Position numbers and translations under genes: made by a program. The notes under the pieces are model-generated. The model saw only the letters and a program-made list of their open reading frames with translations, did no database searches and was not told the DNA's origin. DNA of 64,000 bases. Source: Pseudoroseomonas cervicalis (GTDB lineage Bacteria > Pseudomonadota > Alphaproteobacteria > Acetobacterales > Acetobacteraceae). The number at the start of each line of letters is the position of its first letter. The stretch's first letter is position 1. This document shows positions 33,129 to 41,647 of this stretch, piece by piece. The stretch covers positions 496,001 to 560,000 of the forward strand of contig NZ_JAUTAJ010000004.1 in the NCBI RefSeq assembly GCF_030818485.1, given 5' to 3'.

Positions 33129-34706
33129 TTGAGCTACAGCGTCCCGGGCGCGCCGCAAGGTCTGGCGCCCCAGAGCGGATCCAGCCGGCTGCGGCCGGAA
33201 ACCCGTCGCGCCATCCTCTGCTTCGGCATCGTCGCGCTGACGCTCGGCATGGTGCTCTTCGCCCTGCTGCGCTCGCCGATGAAGGACGATGTGGCCTGGC
33301 TGCTCTGGGTCGCCGGCCAGTGGCTGCGCGGGCAGGAGCTGTATGTCGACCTGGTCGAGGTCAATCCGCCGCTGATCATCTGGGCCAGCGCCCTGCCGGT
33401 TATGCTGGCCGAGCTGCTGGGGCTGACCGCCAAGCAGGTGGCGCTGCCGATGATCGCCGCTGCGGCGCTGGGCTCGGCCTGGATGTCGGCCGGGCTGCTG
33501 CGCGGCGTCTCTCCGGTCTTCGCGCAGCGGCCGGCCACCTTCGCCGCCATCGCCTGCGTGCTGCTGGTGATGCCGGGGGTCGAGTTCGGCCAGCGCGAGC
33601 ATCTGATGGTGATCGCCGTGCTGCCGCATCTGGCGGTGCTGATCCGCATGCTGGAGGGGCTGCCGGTGCATCCGGGCCTGTCGCTCGGCACCGGCGTGCT
33701 GGCCGGGCTCGGCGTGGCGCTGAAGCCGCGCTACGTCATCTGCCTGGGCGCGGTGGAGCTGGCGGGCTGGCTGCATCGCGGCTTCCGCATCCGGCTGGCG
33801 CCGATCGCCGCCGGCCTGGCCGGGCTGCTCTATCTGGCCAGCATCCTGTATTTCGTGCCCGCCTTCGTCGAGCGCGCGGTGCCGCTGGCGCTGACCCTCT
33901 ATGGCGGCACCGACACCGGCAAGCTGCAGCTGGCGCAGGAATCCTGGCTGCTGCTGCTCGGCCTCGGCACCTGCCTGCTGCTGACCTGGAAGACCGATCG
34001 CGGCGGCGCCGCCTCGGGCGTCATGCTGGTGCTGACGGCCTTCGCCGCCTCCGCCACGGTGGCGATGTTCCTGGACGGCAAGAACTGGTTCTACCACCGC
34101 ATCCCGGCGCTGATGGCGGTGACCTTCGCGCTGGTCTTCTGGTGCGCCGATGTGGCGCTGCGGCGCCGCGCCCTGCCGCGCCGCAGCCTGCTGCTGGCGC
34201 TGGCCATGCTGCCGCTGGCGCTGTCGGTGCAGCAGACCTCGGTGCGGGTCTATGAGCGGCTGGTGCTGGCGGTGGAGCCGGATTCCAGCACCGAGGTGCG
34301 GCTGGAGCGGCTGATCCGGCGCGAGAAGGTGCGCAGCTACATGGCCTTCTCGGAATGGATCGGGCTGGGCTTCCCGGTGGTGAACAACACCAATGTCACC
34401 TGGGCCTCGCGCTTCGACTCCATGTGGGCGCTGCGCGGTGAGATCTGGCGCTCGCGCCAGGATGGCGTGGCGCCGGATGAGTGGCCGATCCGCCACTGGG
34501 TGGTGCAGGATTTCATGGAGGGCTGCCCCGACCTGGTGGTGGTGGACCGCCGCGGGGAATCGCTGAACTACCCGGCCATCCTGTCCCAGGCCAATGCCGG
34601 CTTCGCCGCGGTCTGGGCGCGCTACCGGCAGATCGCGGTGGTGGATGGGTTGCAGGTGTATCGCCGCCAGGGCGAGGGCTGCGGCGACCCGGCCGGTATG
34701 GGCTAA
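33129..34706 (+). CDS. Polytopic membrane protein, possibly GT-C type glycosyltransferase
   Basis: A 525-residue protein with about nine to ten transmembrane helices from residue 28 to about 355 and a soluble C-terminal domain of about 150 residues (AFSEWIGLGFPVVNNTNVTW, SRFDSMWAL, CPDLVVVDRRGESLNYP). After the first helix an extracytoplasmic MKDDVAWLLWVAGQWLRGQELYVDLVEVNPPLI loop carries acidic residues, as in GT-C glycosyltransferases of the ArnT/PMT sort; that is inference only. The start is TTG 33129, the first after an in-frame stop. Fits the polysaccharide-related context of the epimerase-aminotransferase pair 2 kb upstream. Confidence 0.75.
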   Translation: MSYSVPGAPQGLAPQSGSSRLRPETRRAILCFGIVALTLGMVLFALLRSPMKDDVAWLLWVAGQWLRGQELYVDLVEVNPPLIIWASALPVMLAELLGLTAKQVALPMIAAAALGSAWMSAGLLRGVSPVFAQRPATFAAIACVLLVMPGVEFGQREHLMVIAVLPHLAVLIRMLEGLPVHPGLSLGTGVLAGLGVALKPRYVICLGAVELAGWLHRGFRIRLAPIAAGLAGLLYLASILYFVPAFVERAVPLALTLYGGTDTGKLQLAQESWLLLLGLGTCLLLTWKTDRGGAASGVMLVLTAFAASATVAMFLDGKNWFYHRIPALMAVTFALVFWCADVALRRRALPRRSLLLALAMLPLALSVQQTSVRVYERLVLAVEPDSSTEVRLERLIRREKVRSYMAFSEWIGLGFPVVNNTNVTWASRFDSMWALRGEIWRSRQDGVAPDEWPIRHWVVQDFMEGCPDLVVVDRRGESLNYPAILSQANAGFAAVWARYRQIAVVDGLQVYRRQGEGCGDPAGMG

Positions 34707-34763
34707 CGCCAGGGGCGCCCTTGTCAGTGTAGCGTCCCGCCTGGCCGGGAGACGGCGGCAGCC

Positions 34764-34812
34764 CGACAGAAAAAAGATGGGGGTCCGGGGGAATTCATTC
34801 CCCCGGATTTTT
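34764..34812 (+). repeat. Dispersed 3'-end repeat, copy C
   Basis: Core CCGACAGAAAAAAGATGGGG, then TCCGGGGGAA-TTCA-TTCCCCCGGA (34784-34807) and TTTTT. It follows the 33129 gene by 57 bases and ends six bases before the stop of the convergent M20 peptidase. A 5' GC hairpin like those of copies A and B is degenerate here. Looks like a working intrinsic terminator for the plus strand. Confidence 0.8.
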
Positions 34813-34817
34813 CTTTT

Positions 34818-36011
34818 TCAGATCCCCGCCTGATCCAGCTTCAGGATCGCCCGCGCCAGCGCCTGGGCGCGCGGCACGAAGGAGGCGACCTCCAGATATT
34901 CCTCCGGGCTGTGCGCCTTGCCGCCGACCGGCCCGACGGCGCAGAGGGTTGGCGCGCCCTGGGCCGCGGTGAAGCCGCTATCGGCGCAGCCGCCGGCGAA
35001 TTCGCCCATGGTCTCGAAGCCGCTTTCGGCCGCGGCCGCCTTGTAGGCGGCGAAGACCGCGTCGGTGCCGGCATTCTGCGCCAGCGGCAGGAACTCGCCC
35101 CGGATGCTGAGCTTCGCGCGGGTGCCGGGGACGAAGCTCTGGGCGATGATGCCCTCGATCCGGCCCATGATGTCGTCGCGGTCCTCGGGGTGGATGTAGC
35201 GCAGGTCGATCTGCCCCTGCGCCCAGGGCGCGACGGTGTTCACCGACTGCCCGCCCGAGACCAGGCCGACATTCAGCGTGATGCCGCGCGGGATGTCGGT
35301 GAGCGCGTGGATCGCCTGGATCTTGCGGGCCAGCTCCTCGATGGCGCTGATGCCGGCCTCGAAATTGCCGCCGGAATGGGCGGCCTTGCCCTCGATCTCC
35401 ATCACCATGAAGACGCCGCCCTTGCGGCCGGTGACGACGGCGCCGGAGGGGCGGCCGGGCTCGGAGTTGAAGACCACGCGGGCGCGGCGGGCCTCGGCCT
35501 CGATCACCGGGCGGCCCTCGGGGGAGCCGATCTCCTCATCGCCGGTGAACAGCCCGACCAGCGGCCCGGGCGCGCCGCCGAACTGGCGGAAGGCGGCGAG
35601 TACGAAGAGGTTCTGCACCAGCCCCGCCTTCATGTCGCAGACGCCGGGGCCGGTGGCGATGCCGTTCTCGATGCGGAAGGGGCGGCGGCTGGGCTCGCCC
35701 TTGGGGAAGACGGTGTCGCGGTGGCCCATCAGCACGATGTTCTGGCGGGCATTGCCGCTCGCCGTGGCATCGCCGCCGCCGACGAGCGCGCGCAGGCAGT
35801 CGCCATGCTTCTCGCCCTTGACGGTCTCCACGGGGATGTCGAAGCGGGCGCAGAAATCCTTCACCCGCTGCCCGACCGCGTCGACGCCGGGTTTGTCGTA
35901 GCTGCCGCCATCGATGTTCACCATCGCCTCCAGCTCGGCCAGCATGGCCTCCTGCTGGGTGGCGAGCCACTCCGTGATCTGGGCGGTGATGCGGGTCTCG
36001 GGCGTGGCCAT
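34818..36011 (-). CDS. M20 family metallopeptidase (carboxypeptidase G2-like)
   Basis: A 397-residue zinc peptidase of the glutamate carboxypeptidase/ArgE class. The metal motifs are IVLMGHRDTVFPKGE, GPGVCDMKAGLVQNLF, GLFTGDEEIGSPEGR and a late FAGGCADSGFTAAQGAPTLC; the lid begins with GGVFMVMEIEGKAAHSGGN. It cleaves C-terminal glutamate or amino acids from small amides (folate-like or peptides). ATG 36011. Divergent from the histidine kinase gene. It shares fold and metal site with the amidohydrolase at 6150 but is a different subfamily. Confidence 0.92.
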   Translation of the reverse strand: MATPETRITAQITEWLATQQEAMLAELEAMVNIDGGSYDKPGVDAVGQRVKDFCARFDIPVETVKGEKHGDCLRALVGGGDATASGNARQNIVLMGHRDTVFPKGEPSRRPFRIENGIATGPGVCDMKAGLVQNLFVLAAFRQFGGAPGPLVGLFTGDEEIGSPEGRPVIEAEARRARVVFNSEPGRPSGAVVTGRKGGVFMVMEIEGKAAHSGGNFEAGISAIEELARKIQAIHALTDIPRGITLNVGLVSGGQSVNTVAPWAQGQIDLRYIHPEDRDDIMGRIEGIIAQSFVPGTRAKLSIRGEFLPLAQNAGTDAVFAAYKAAAAESGFETMGEFAGGCADSGFTAAQGAPTLCAVGPVGGKAHSPEEYLEVASFVPRAQALARAILKLDQAGI

Positions 36012-36154
36012 GAAGCGGTCTCCTGCGCGGGTGCGGCGCGCAGGGTGGCCGATCGGGCGCGCCGCGGGAAGGGGAGGGGAATTGCGACGCGCCGCCTCGC
36101 GCCGGAGGGGCATGGCGTGGCACCGGTGCACGCGTTACAGAATGGGAAGGTGGG

Positions 36155-38959
36155 GTGGGGCACGCGGCTGTGACGGGAAGAGGTCTGCGCCGGCTGTGGC
36201 CGGTTCTGGCGGTGGCGCTGGCATTGCCGGTGATGGCGGCCGGCGGCTGGCTCGCCTGGCGCATCGCCGAGGAGCTGCAGGAGCAGCGCCAGGCGGTGCT
36301 GCACAGCTTCCGCCTGGGCGAGGCGACGCGCGGCCTGCTCTCCACCGTGCAGGATGCCGAGAGCGGCCAGCGCGGCTTCATCCTGACCGAGCGGCCGGCC
36401 TATCTGGCGCCCTATGAGGCGGCGCAGTCGGCGCTGCCGCGGCATGTGGCGCGGCTGCGCGGCCTGGTCGAGGGCCCGGCGCAGCAGGCGAGGTTCGAGC
36501 GGCTGGAGCGGCTGGTGGCCGACAAGATGGCCGAGCTGGCGGACAGCCTGGCGCTGACCCGCAACCAGGGCTTCGCCGCCGGCCGCGCCCTGGTGCAGAC
36601 CGATCGCGGGCGCGAGCTGATGCTGGCGATCCGGGCCCTGGCCGAGGACATGCTGGCCGAGCAGGAGGAGATGCTGCGCCAGCAGGTCGAGGCGAATGAC
36701 CGGTCGGAGCAGCGCAACCTGCTATGGGCGCTGGGCGCGCTCGGCGTCGCGCTGCTGCTGCTGGCGCTGGCGGCGGCGCTGCTGCTGCGCGGCAATGCCC
36801 GGCTGCGGCGCGCCCAGGCGGCGCTGGCGGCCAATGACGCGGTGCTGCAGGCGACGCTGGACAACACCCAGGATGGCGTCGCCGCCTTCGATGCGGGCGG
36901 CGTGCTGGTGGCCAGCAATCACCGCTTCTTCGAGCTGCTGGATTTCCCGCAGGCGCTGGCGCGCAACGGCACGCCCTATGGCGCCTTCCTGGCGATCGAC
37001 CGGCGGCGGGAGAGCCCGCTGCTGGACGCACCCGACACGCTGCGCGGCCCGGCCGGGACCGGCACGCAGCTTTCCCTCTCGCATGCCGGGCGGGAGCTGG
37101 AGCTGTACCGCAACCCGATGCCGGATGGCGGCTTCGTGCTGTCCTGCCACGACATCACCCGCCGGGCCGAGGCCGAGGCGACGCTGCGCCAGGCGCAGAA
37201 GATGGAGGCGGTGGGCCAGCTGACCGGCGGCGTGGCGCATGACTTCAACAATTTGCTGCAGGTGGTCACCGCCAATCTGGACCTGCTGGGGCGGGAGCTG
37301 GGGCCGGACCATGCCGGGCGGCGCTATCTGGGCCATGCCGTGTCCGGCGTGGCGCGCGGGGCGCGGCTGACGGCGCAGCTGCTGGCCTTCGCGCGGCGCC
37401 AGCCGCTGGACCCGCGGGTGGTCAATCCCGGCCGGCTGGTGCAGGACATGGCCGAGCTGCTCCGCCGCACGCTGGGCGAGCGCATCGCGGTGGAGGCGGT
37501 GATCTCGGCCGGGCAGTGGAACACGCTGGTCGATCCCGGGCAGCTCGAGAATGTGCTGCTGAACCTGGCGCTGAATGCGCGCGACGCCATGCCGGAAGGC
37601 GGCAGGCTGACCATCGAGGTCGGCAATGCCGTGCTCGACGATTCCTATGCGACGACGCATCTGGAGGTGGAGCCGGGCGAATATGTGCTGATCGCGGTGA
37701 CCGACACCGGCACCGGCATGTCGCCCGAGGTGATGGCCCGCGCCTTCGAGCCCTTCTTCACCACCAAGGAGGCGGAGCGCGGGACCGGTCTCGGCCTGTC
37801 GCAGGTCTATGGCTTCGTCAAGCAGTCCGGCGGCCATGTGAAGCTGTACAGCGAGGATGGCCAGGGCACCTCGGTGAAACTCTACCTCCCCCGTTCGCGT
37901 CGCACAGAAGAGGCGACGGGCCAGGCGGCCGGGCCGGTGACCGGCGGCCGCGAGACGGTGCTGGTGGTCGAGGATGACGAGGCGGTGCGGGAGGCCGTGG
38001 TGGAGATGCTGCAGGAGCTGGGCTATCGCGTGCTGCGCGCCGGCCATGCCGAGGCGGCGCTGACGGTGGTGTCCAGCGGGGTGAAGGTGGATCTGCTGTT
38101 CACCGATGTGGTGATGCCGGGGCCGATCCCGACGCGGGAGATGGTGCGCCGCGCCCAGGCCAAGCTGCCGGGGATGAAGGTGCTCTACACCTCCGGCTAC
38201 ACCGCCAATGCCATCATCCATGGCGGGCGGCTGGATCCGGATGTGCAGCTGCTGAGCAAGCCCTATCGCCGCGACGATCTGGCGCGGCAGGTGCGGGCGG
38301 CGCTGGGCCCGACCCGCGGCCTGCCGGCGCGGCGTGGCGACAATGCGGCGCCGGAGGCCGGGCCGGCGATGCAGGATGGCGCGGCCCTGCCCGGGCGCGC
38401 CGCGACGGTGACGGAAAAGGAGGGCGGCGCGGCGCGGGATGCGACGATGCCGCCGGAAGCAGGGAGGCAGAGGGTGCAGGAGCAGCAGGCACAGGCGGCG
38501 GTCGGCGGAGGCCAGCAGGCGGGCGGCCCGGGAGCCGGGGCCGGGGCCGGGCAGGGCATGCTGGGCTGGCCGGAAGGCGCCGCCGCGCTGGTGGTGGAGG
38601 ACGACCCGCTGATCCGGATGAACCTGGCGCAGATGGTCGAGATGATGGGGCTCACCCCTGCCGAGGCCGGCAAGGCCGACACGGCGCTGGCCTGGCTGGA
38701 CCGCAACCCGGCGCCGGCGGTGCTGATCACCGATCTCAGCCTGCCGGGCATGGATGGGGTGGCGCTGGCGGTCGAGGCGCGGCGGCGCTGCCCCGGCCTG
38801 CCGGTGCTGCTGGCCACCGGCCATGCCGAGGGCACGATGGAGATCCCGGAGGAGCTGCGCCCGGATCTCGGCTTCCTGGCCAAGCCCTTCGCCATGCACC
38901 AGCTGGAGACGGCGTTGCGCGCGCTGTGGGAGAAGACCGCCGGCCGCGCCGCCGGCTGA
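36155..38959 (+). CDS. Hybrid sensor histidine kinase with two receiver domains
   Basis: A 934-residue sensor. Two helices (residues about 12-35 and 190-212) flank a CHASE3-like periplasmic domain ([20 protein letters not shown]). A PAS-like domain (about 225-335) precedes the HisKA/HATPase core with phospho-His in [28 protein letters not shown] and [21 protein letters not shown]. Receiver 1 ([15 protein letters not shown], about 600-720) and receiver 2 ([12 protein letters not shown], about 810-925) are joined by a Gly/Ala/Gln-rich linker. Start GTG 36155 with GGGAAGG; GTG 36170 is possible. Output gene is not in view, so it probably relays phosphate to an unlinked regulator. Confidence 0.92.
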   Translation: MGHAAVTGRGLRRLWPVLAVALALPVMAAGGWLAWRIAEELQEQRQAVLHSFRLGEATRGLLSTVQDAESGQRGFILTERPAYLAPYEAAQSALPRHVARLRGLVEGPAQQARFERLERLVADKMAELADSLALTRNQGFAAGRALVQTDRGRELMLAIRALAEDMLAEQEEMLRQQVEANDRSEQRNLLWALGALGVALLLLALAAALLLRGNARLRRAQAALAANDAVLQATLDNTQDGVAAFDAGGVLVASNHRFFELLDFPQALARNGTPYGAFLAIDRRRESPLLDAPDTLRGPAGTGTQLSLSHAGRELELYRNPMPDGGFVLSCHDITRRAEAEATLRQAQKMEAVGQLTGGVAHDFNNLLQVVTANLDLLGRELGPDHAGRRYLGHAVSGVARGARLTAQLLAFARRQPLDPRVVNPGRLVQDMAELLRRTLGERIAVEAVISAGQWNTLVDPGQLENVLLNLALNARDAMPEGGRLTIEVGNAVLDDSYATTHLEVEPGEYVLIAVTDTGTGMSPEVMARAFEPFFTTKEAERGTGLGLSQVYGFVKQSGGHVKLYSEDGQGTSVKLYLPRSRRTEEATGQAAGPVTGGRETVLVVEDDEAVREAVVEMLQELGYRVLRAGHAEAALTVVSSGVKVDLLFTDVVMPGPIPTREMVRRAQAKLPGMKVLYTSGYTANAIIHGGRLDPDVQLLSKPYRRDDLARQVRAALGPTRGLPARRGDNAAPEAGPAMQDGAALPGRAATVTEKEGGAARDATMPPEAGRQRVQEQQAQAAVGGGQQAGGPGAGAGAGQGMLGWPEGAAALVVEDDPLIRMNLAQMVEMMGLTPAEAGKADTALAWLDRNPAPAVLITDLSLPGMDGVALAVEARRRCPGLPVLLATGHAEGTMEIPEELRPDLGFLAKPFAMHQLETALRALWEKTAGRAAG

Positions 38960-39009
38960 GCCGCGCCGCGGCAGGGCGGCCGGGCCGGACCGAAGCGGGG
39001 CCGAGGCAG

Positions 39010-39033
39010 GCGGGGGCGCTCAGGCGCCCCCGC
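39010..39033. terminator. Hairpin between the convergent kinase and amidase genes
   Basis: Ten-bp arms GCGGGGGCGC and GCGCCCCCGC with a TCAG loop, between stops at 38959 and 39045. No long T run; candidate bidirectional terminator. Confidence 0.55.
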
Positions 39034-39044
39034 GCCGCTTCCGC

Positions 39045-40496
39045 TCAGTGGTGATGGTCGTGCCCGTGCTCGTGGTGGTGGGCGCAGGCGCGGGCCGCCT
39101 CCGGCGCCTCGACCGGGGCCTGAGCGGCGAGGCCCCGCTCCAGCACCCGCGCCGCGCGCAGGCAGAGATCGTCGCGCAGCTGCGCCGCGGCCAGCTGCAC
39201 GCCGCGCGGCATGTTGTGCTCGTCCAGGCCGAAGGGCACGGTGACGGCGGGCTGGCGCGTCAGGTTGAAGGTGAAGGTCCAGGGCGCCCAGTCGCGCCAC
39301 AGCGCCTCGGTCGGCTTCAGCGTCGGCGCGTCGGCGTCGAAGGCGGCGGTCGGCGTGGTCGGGCAGAGCACCAGATCATATTTCAGGTGGAAGCGCGCCA
39401 TGGCGTGCGCCGCCTCGGTGCGCAGCGCCTCGGCGCCCAGGAAATCCACCGCCGACATGCCGCCCTCGCGCTCGGCGACCTCCTCCAGCCCGCGGTCCAG
39501 CAAGGCGCGCTTCTCCGGCGCCATGGTGTTGACCAGGCGGGCCAGCGCCACGCCCCAGACGCGGCCGAAGATGTGGCGGGTGTCGGGCAGCTCGGGGTCG
39601 GCATCCTCGACGATGGCGCCGTGGCGGGAGAGCATCTGGGCCGCGGCCAGCACCGCCGCCTCGCCCTCCGCGTCGACCGGCGGCGCGTAGCCCAGGCGGC
39701 GCACCACGGCGACGCGCAGGCCGGCGACACCGTCCTCCAGCCCCTCGCGCCAGTCGCGCGGCGCCTCATGCACGCAATAGGGGTCGCGGATGTCGGGCTG
39801 GGCCATGGCGGAGAGCATCAGCGCCGCGTCGCGTACGCTGCGGGTCATCGGCCCGGCGCAGGAGACCTGGCCGAAGGCGCTGTGCGGCCATTGCGGGATG
39901 CGGCCATAGCTGGGCTTGAGGCCGACCAGCCCGCAATAGGCGGCCGGGATGCGGATGGAGCCGCCGGCATCGGTGCCGATATGCAGCGGGCCGAAGCCCG
40001 CCGCCCCGGCAGCCGCCGCGCCGGAGGAGGAGCCGCCCACGGTGCGCTGCGAATTCCACGGGTTGCGGGTGATGCCGTGCAGCGGGCAGTCGCCCGGGGT
40101 CTTCCAGCCGAATTCGGTGGTGGTGGTCTTGCCCAGGATGACGGCGCCGGCCGCCTTCAGCCCGATCACCGCCGGCGCATCCTCGGCCGCCGGGGTGGTG
40201 TCGGTGGTCTTGCTGCCGCGCCGGGTCGGCATGCCCTGGACGTTCAGCAGGTCCTTCACCGTGACCGGCACGCCATCCAGCGGGCCCATCGGGCGGCCCA
40301 CGGCCCAGCGCGCCTCCGATTCCCCGGCCTGGGCCAGGGCCCGCGGGTTCAGCAGGGCGAAGGCGTTGACCCAGTGGTTGTTGCGCGCGACGCGCTCCAG
40401 CACGGCCTGCAGCGCCTCGACCGGGGAGAGGCGGCGGCTGGCATAGAGGGCGAGCAGCTGTTCGGCCGTCATCAGGGCCGGATCGGTATCGGACAT
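39045..40496 (-). CDS. Amidase signature family protein with histidine-rich tail
   Basis: A 483-residue amidase. The Ser-cisSer-Lys triad is Lys81 in VTVKDLLNVQG, Ser156 in TVGGSSSGAA and Ser180 in GTDAGGSIRIP. It hydrolyses a small carboxamide to acid plus ammonia; the class includes Asn/indoleacetamide/allophanate hydrolases and GatA relatives but no gatB/C context exists here. Unusually the last 15 residues read ACAHHHEHGHDHHH, a metal-binding-type tail. ATG 40496. Divergent from the polysaccharide deacetylase (176 bases) and convergent with the kinase. Confidence 0.9.
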   Translation of the reverse strand: MSDTDPALMTAEQLLALYASRRLSPVEALQAVLERVARNNHWVNAFALLNPRALAQAGESEARWAVGRPMGPLDGVPVTVKDLLNVQGMPTRRGSKTTDTTPAAEDAPAVIGLKAAGAVILGKTTTTEFGWKTPGDCPLHGITRNPWNSQRTVGGSSSGAAAAGAAGFGPLHIGTDAGGSIRIPAAYCGLVGLKPSYGRIPQWPHSAFGQVSCAGPMTRSVRDAALMLSAMAQPDIRDPYCVHEAPRDWREGLEDGVAGLRVAVVRRLGYAPPVDAEGEAAVLAAAQMLSRHGAIVEDADPELPDTRHIFGRVWGVALARLVNTMAPEKRALLDRGLEEVAEREGGMSAVDFLGAEALRTEAAHAMARFHLKYDLVLCPTTPTAAFDADAPTLKPTEALWRDWAPWTFTFNLTRQPAVTVPFGLDEHNMPRGVQLAAAQLRDDLCLRAARVLERGLAAQAPVEAPEAARACAHHHEHGHDHHH

Positions 40497-40671
40497 CGGG
40501 CGATCCACGAGGAAAAGGCAGCGTGCGGGGCGGCGCAGCATAGGGCGTGGCGGCGGGCAGGAAACCCCCAACCGGTTCCGGGGCGCCTTGGGGGGGCGCC
40601 TTCGGGGGGCGGCCTTGGCGGGGCGGCCGGGGCGTCGCAGGATGCGCCGAGCCCTGGAGGAGAGACGCCGC

Positions 40672-41577
40672 ATGGCCGAGACGCAAGCCAAGCCCCAGCC
40701 CTGGGAATGGGAGGAGGCCGAATGGCGCCGCATCACCGGCCATGCCGCCGCCGGGCGCAGCCTGAAGCCCGCCGCCTGGCCGGGGGGCGCGCGCTGCGCC
40801 GTGGCCCTGTCCTTCGATGCCGACCACGAGACCATCCCGCTGCGCGATGCGGATGAGAGCCCGATGCGGATCAGCCAGGGCAGCTATGGCGCGCGGCAAG
40901 GCGTGCCGCGGCTCCGCCGGCTGCTGGACCGGCATGGGGCGCGGGCCAGCTTCTTCTACCCCGCCGTCTCCGCCCTGCTGCATCCGGAGGAGGTGCGGGC
41001 GGTGGCGGCGGAGGGGCATGAGATCGGCATCCATTCCTGGATCCACGAGGCCAACACGACGCTGCCGCCGGGGCGGGAGCGGGAGCTGAGCCTGCGCGCC
41101 GCCGACACGCTGGAGCGCGTCTCCGGCCAGCGGCCGGTGGGGATGCGCACGGCGAGCTGGGATTTCTCGACCGACACGCTGTCGATCATCCGCGAGATGG
41201 GGCTACTCTATGACAGCAGCCTGATGGCGGATGACGAGCCCTATGAGCTGCTCGACCAGGGCGAGCCCACCGGCATTGTCGAGCTGCCGCCGGAATGGAT
41301 CCGCGACGATGCGGTGTATTTCAACATGCTGCGCTTCTCGGCGCTGCGCCCCTACACGCCGCCCTCGGCGGTGGAGGAGATTTTTCGTGCCGAGTTCGAC
41401 GGCGCCTATGCGGAGGGCGGCACCTTCCTGCTGACGATGCATCCGCACATCATCGGCCATCGCAGCCGCATCGCGCTGCTCGACCGCCTGCTGGAGCATA
41501 TCCGCAGCCATCAGGGCATCTGGTTCTGCACCCATGCCGAGCTGGCGCGCTGGTGCAAGGACCAGTCGCAAAACTGA
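40672..41577 (+). CDS. Polysaccharide deacetylase family protein
   Basis: A 301-residue NodB-homology protein. The metal motif begins ALSFDADHET, with ASFFYPAVSALLHPEEV, EIGIHSWIHEANTTLPP (His-x-His metal ligands) and RTASWDFSTDTLSIIREMG, and a late FLLTMHPHIIGHRSR. It is of the allantoinase PuuE-like subgroup rather than a secreted chitin deacetylase: no signal peptide is present. It therefore may act on a small ring or amide compound in the cytoplasm. ATG 40672 with GGAGGAG upstream. Its stop codon TGA is supplied by the start of repeat copy D. Confidence 0.88.
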   Translation: MAETQAKPQPWEWEEAEWRRITGHAAAGRSLKPAAWPGGARCAVALSFDADHETIPLRDADESPMRISQGSYGARQGVPRLRRLLDRHGARASFFYPAVSALLHPEEVRAVAAEGHEIGIHSWIHEANTTLPPGRERELSLRAADTLERVSGQRPVGMRTASWDFSTDTLSIIREMGLLYDSSLMADDEPYELLDQGEPTGIVELPPEWIRDDAVYFNMLRFSALRPYTPPSAVEEIFRAEFDGAYAEGGTFLLTMHPHIIGHRSRIALLDRLLEHIRSHQGIWFCTHAELARWCKDQSQN

Positions 41578-41627
41578 CAGAAAAAAGATGGGGGTCCGGG
41601 GGAATTCCTTCCCCCGGCCTTTCTTTT
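41574..41627 (+). repeat. Dispersed 3'-end repeat, copy D
   Basis: ACTGACAGAAAAAAGATG, then CCGGGGGAA-TTCC-TTCCCCCGG (41596-41617), then CCTTTCTTTT. The TGA within the leading CTGACAG is the stop codon of the deacetylase (41575-41577), so the element ends that gene. It lies in the 70 bases between the deacetylase and the next gene. Confidence 0.8.
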
Positions 41628-41647
41628 GCTTTTTGTGGAATCTGCCG

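Noticed and set aside
36155..38899. Long antisense frame on the minus strand opposite the histidine kinase (36722-38899)
   Set aside because: A His/Arg/Gln-rich mirror typical of antisense frames in high-GC genes; the kinase motifs in the plus frame are clear.
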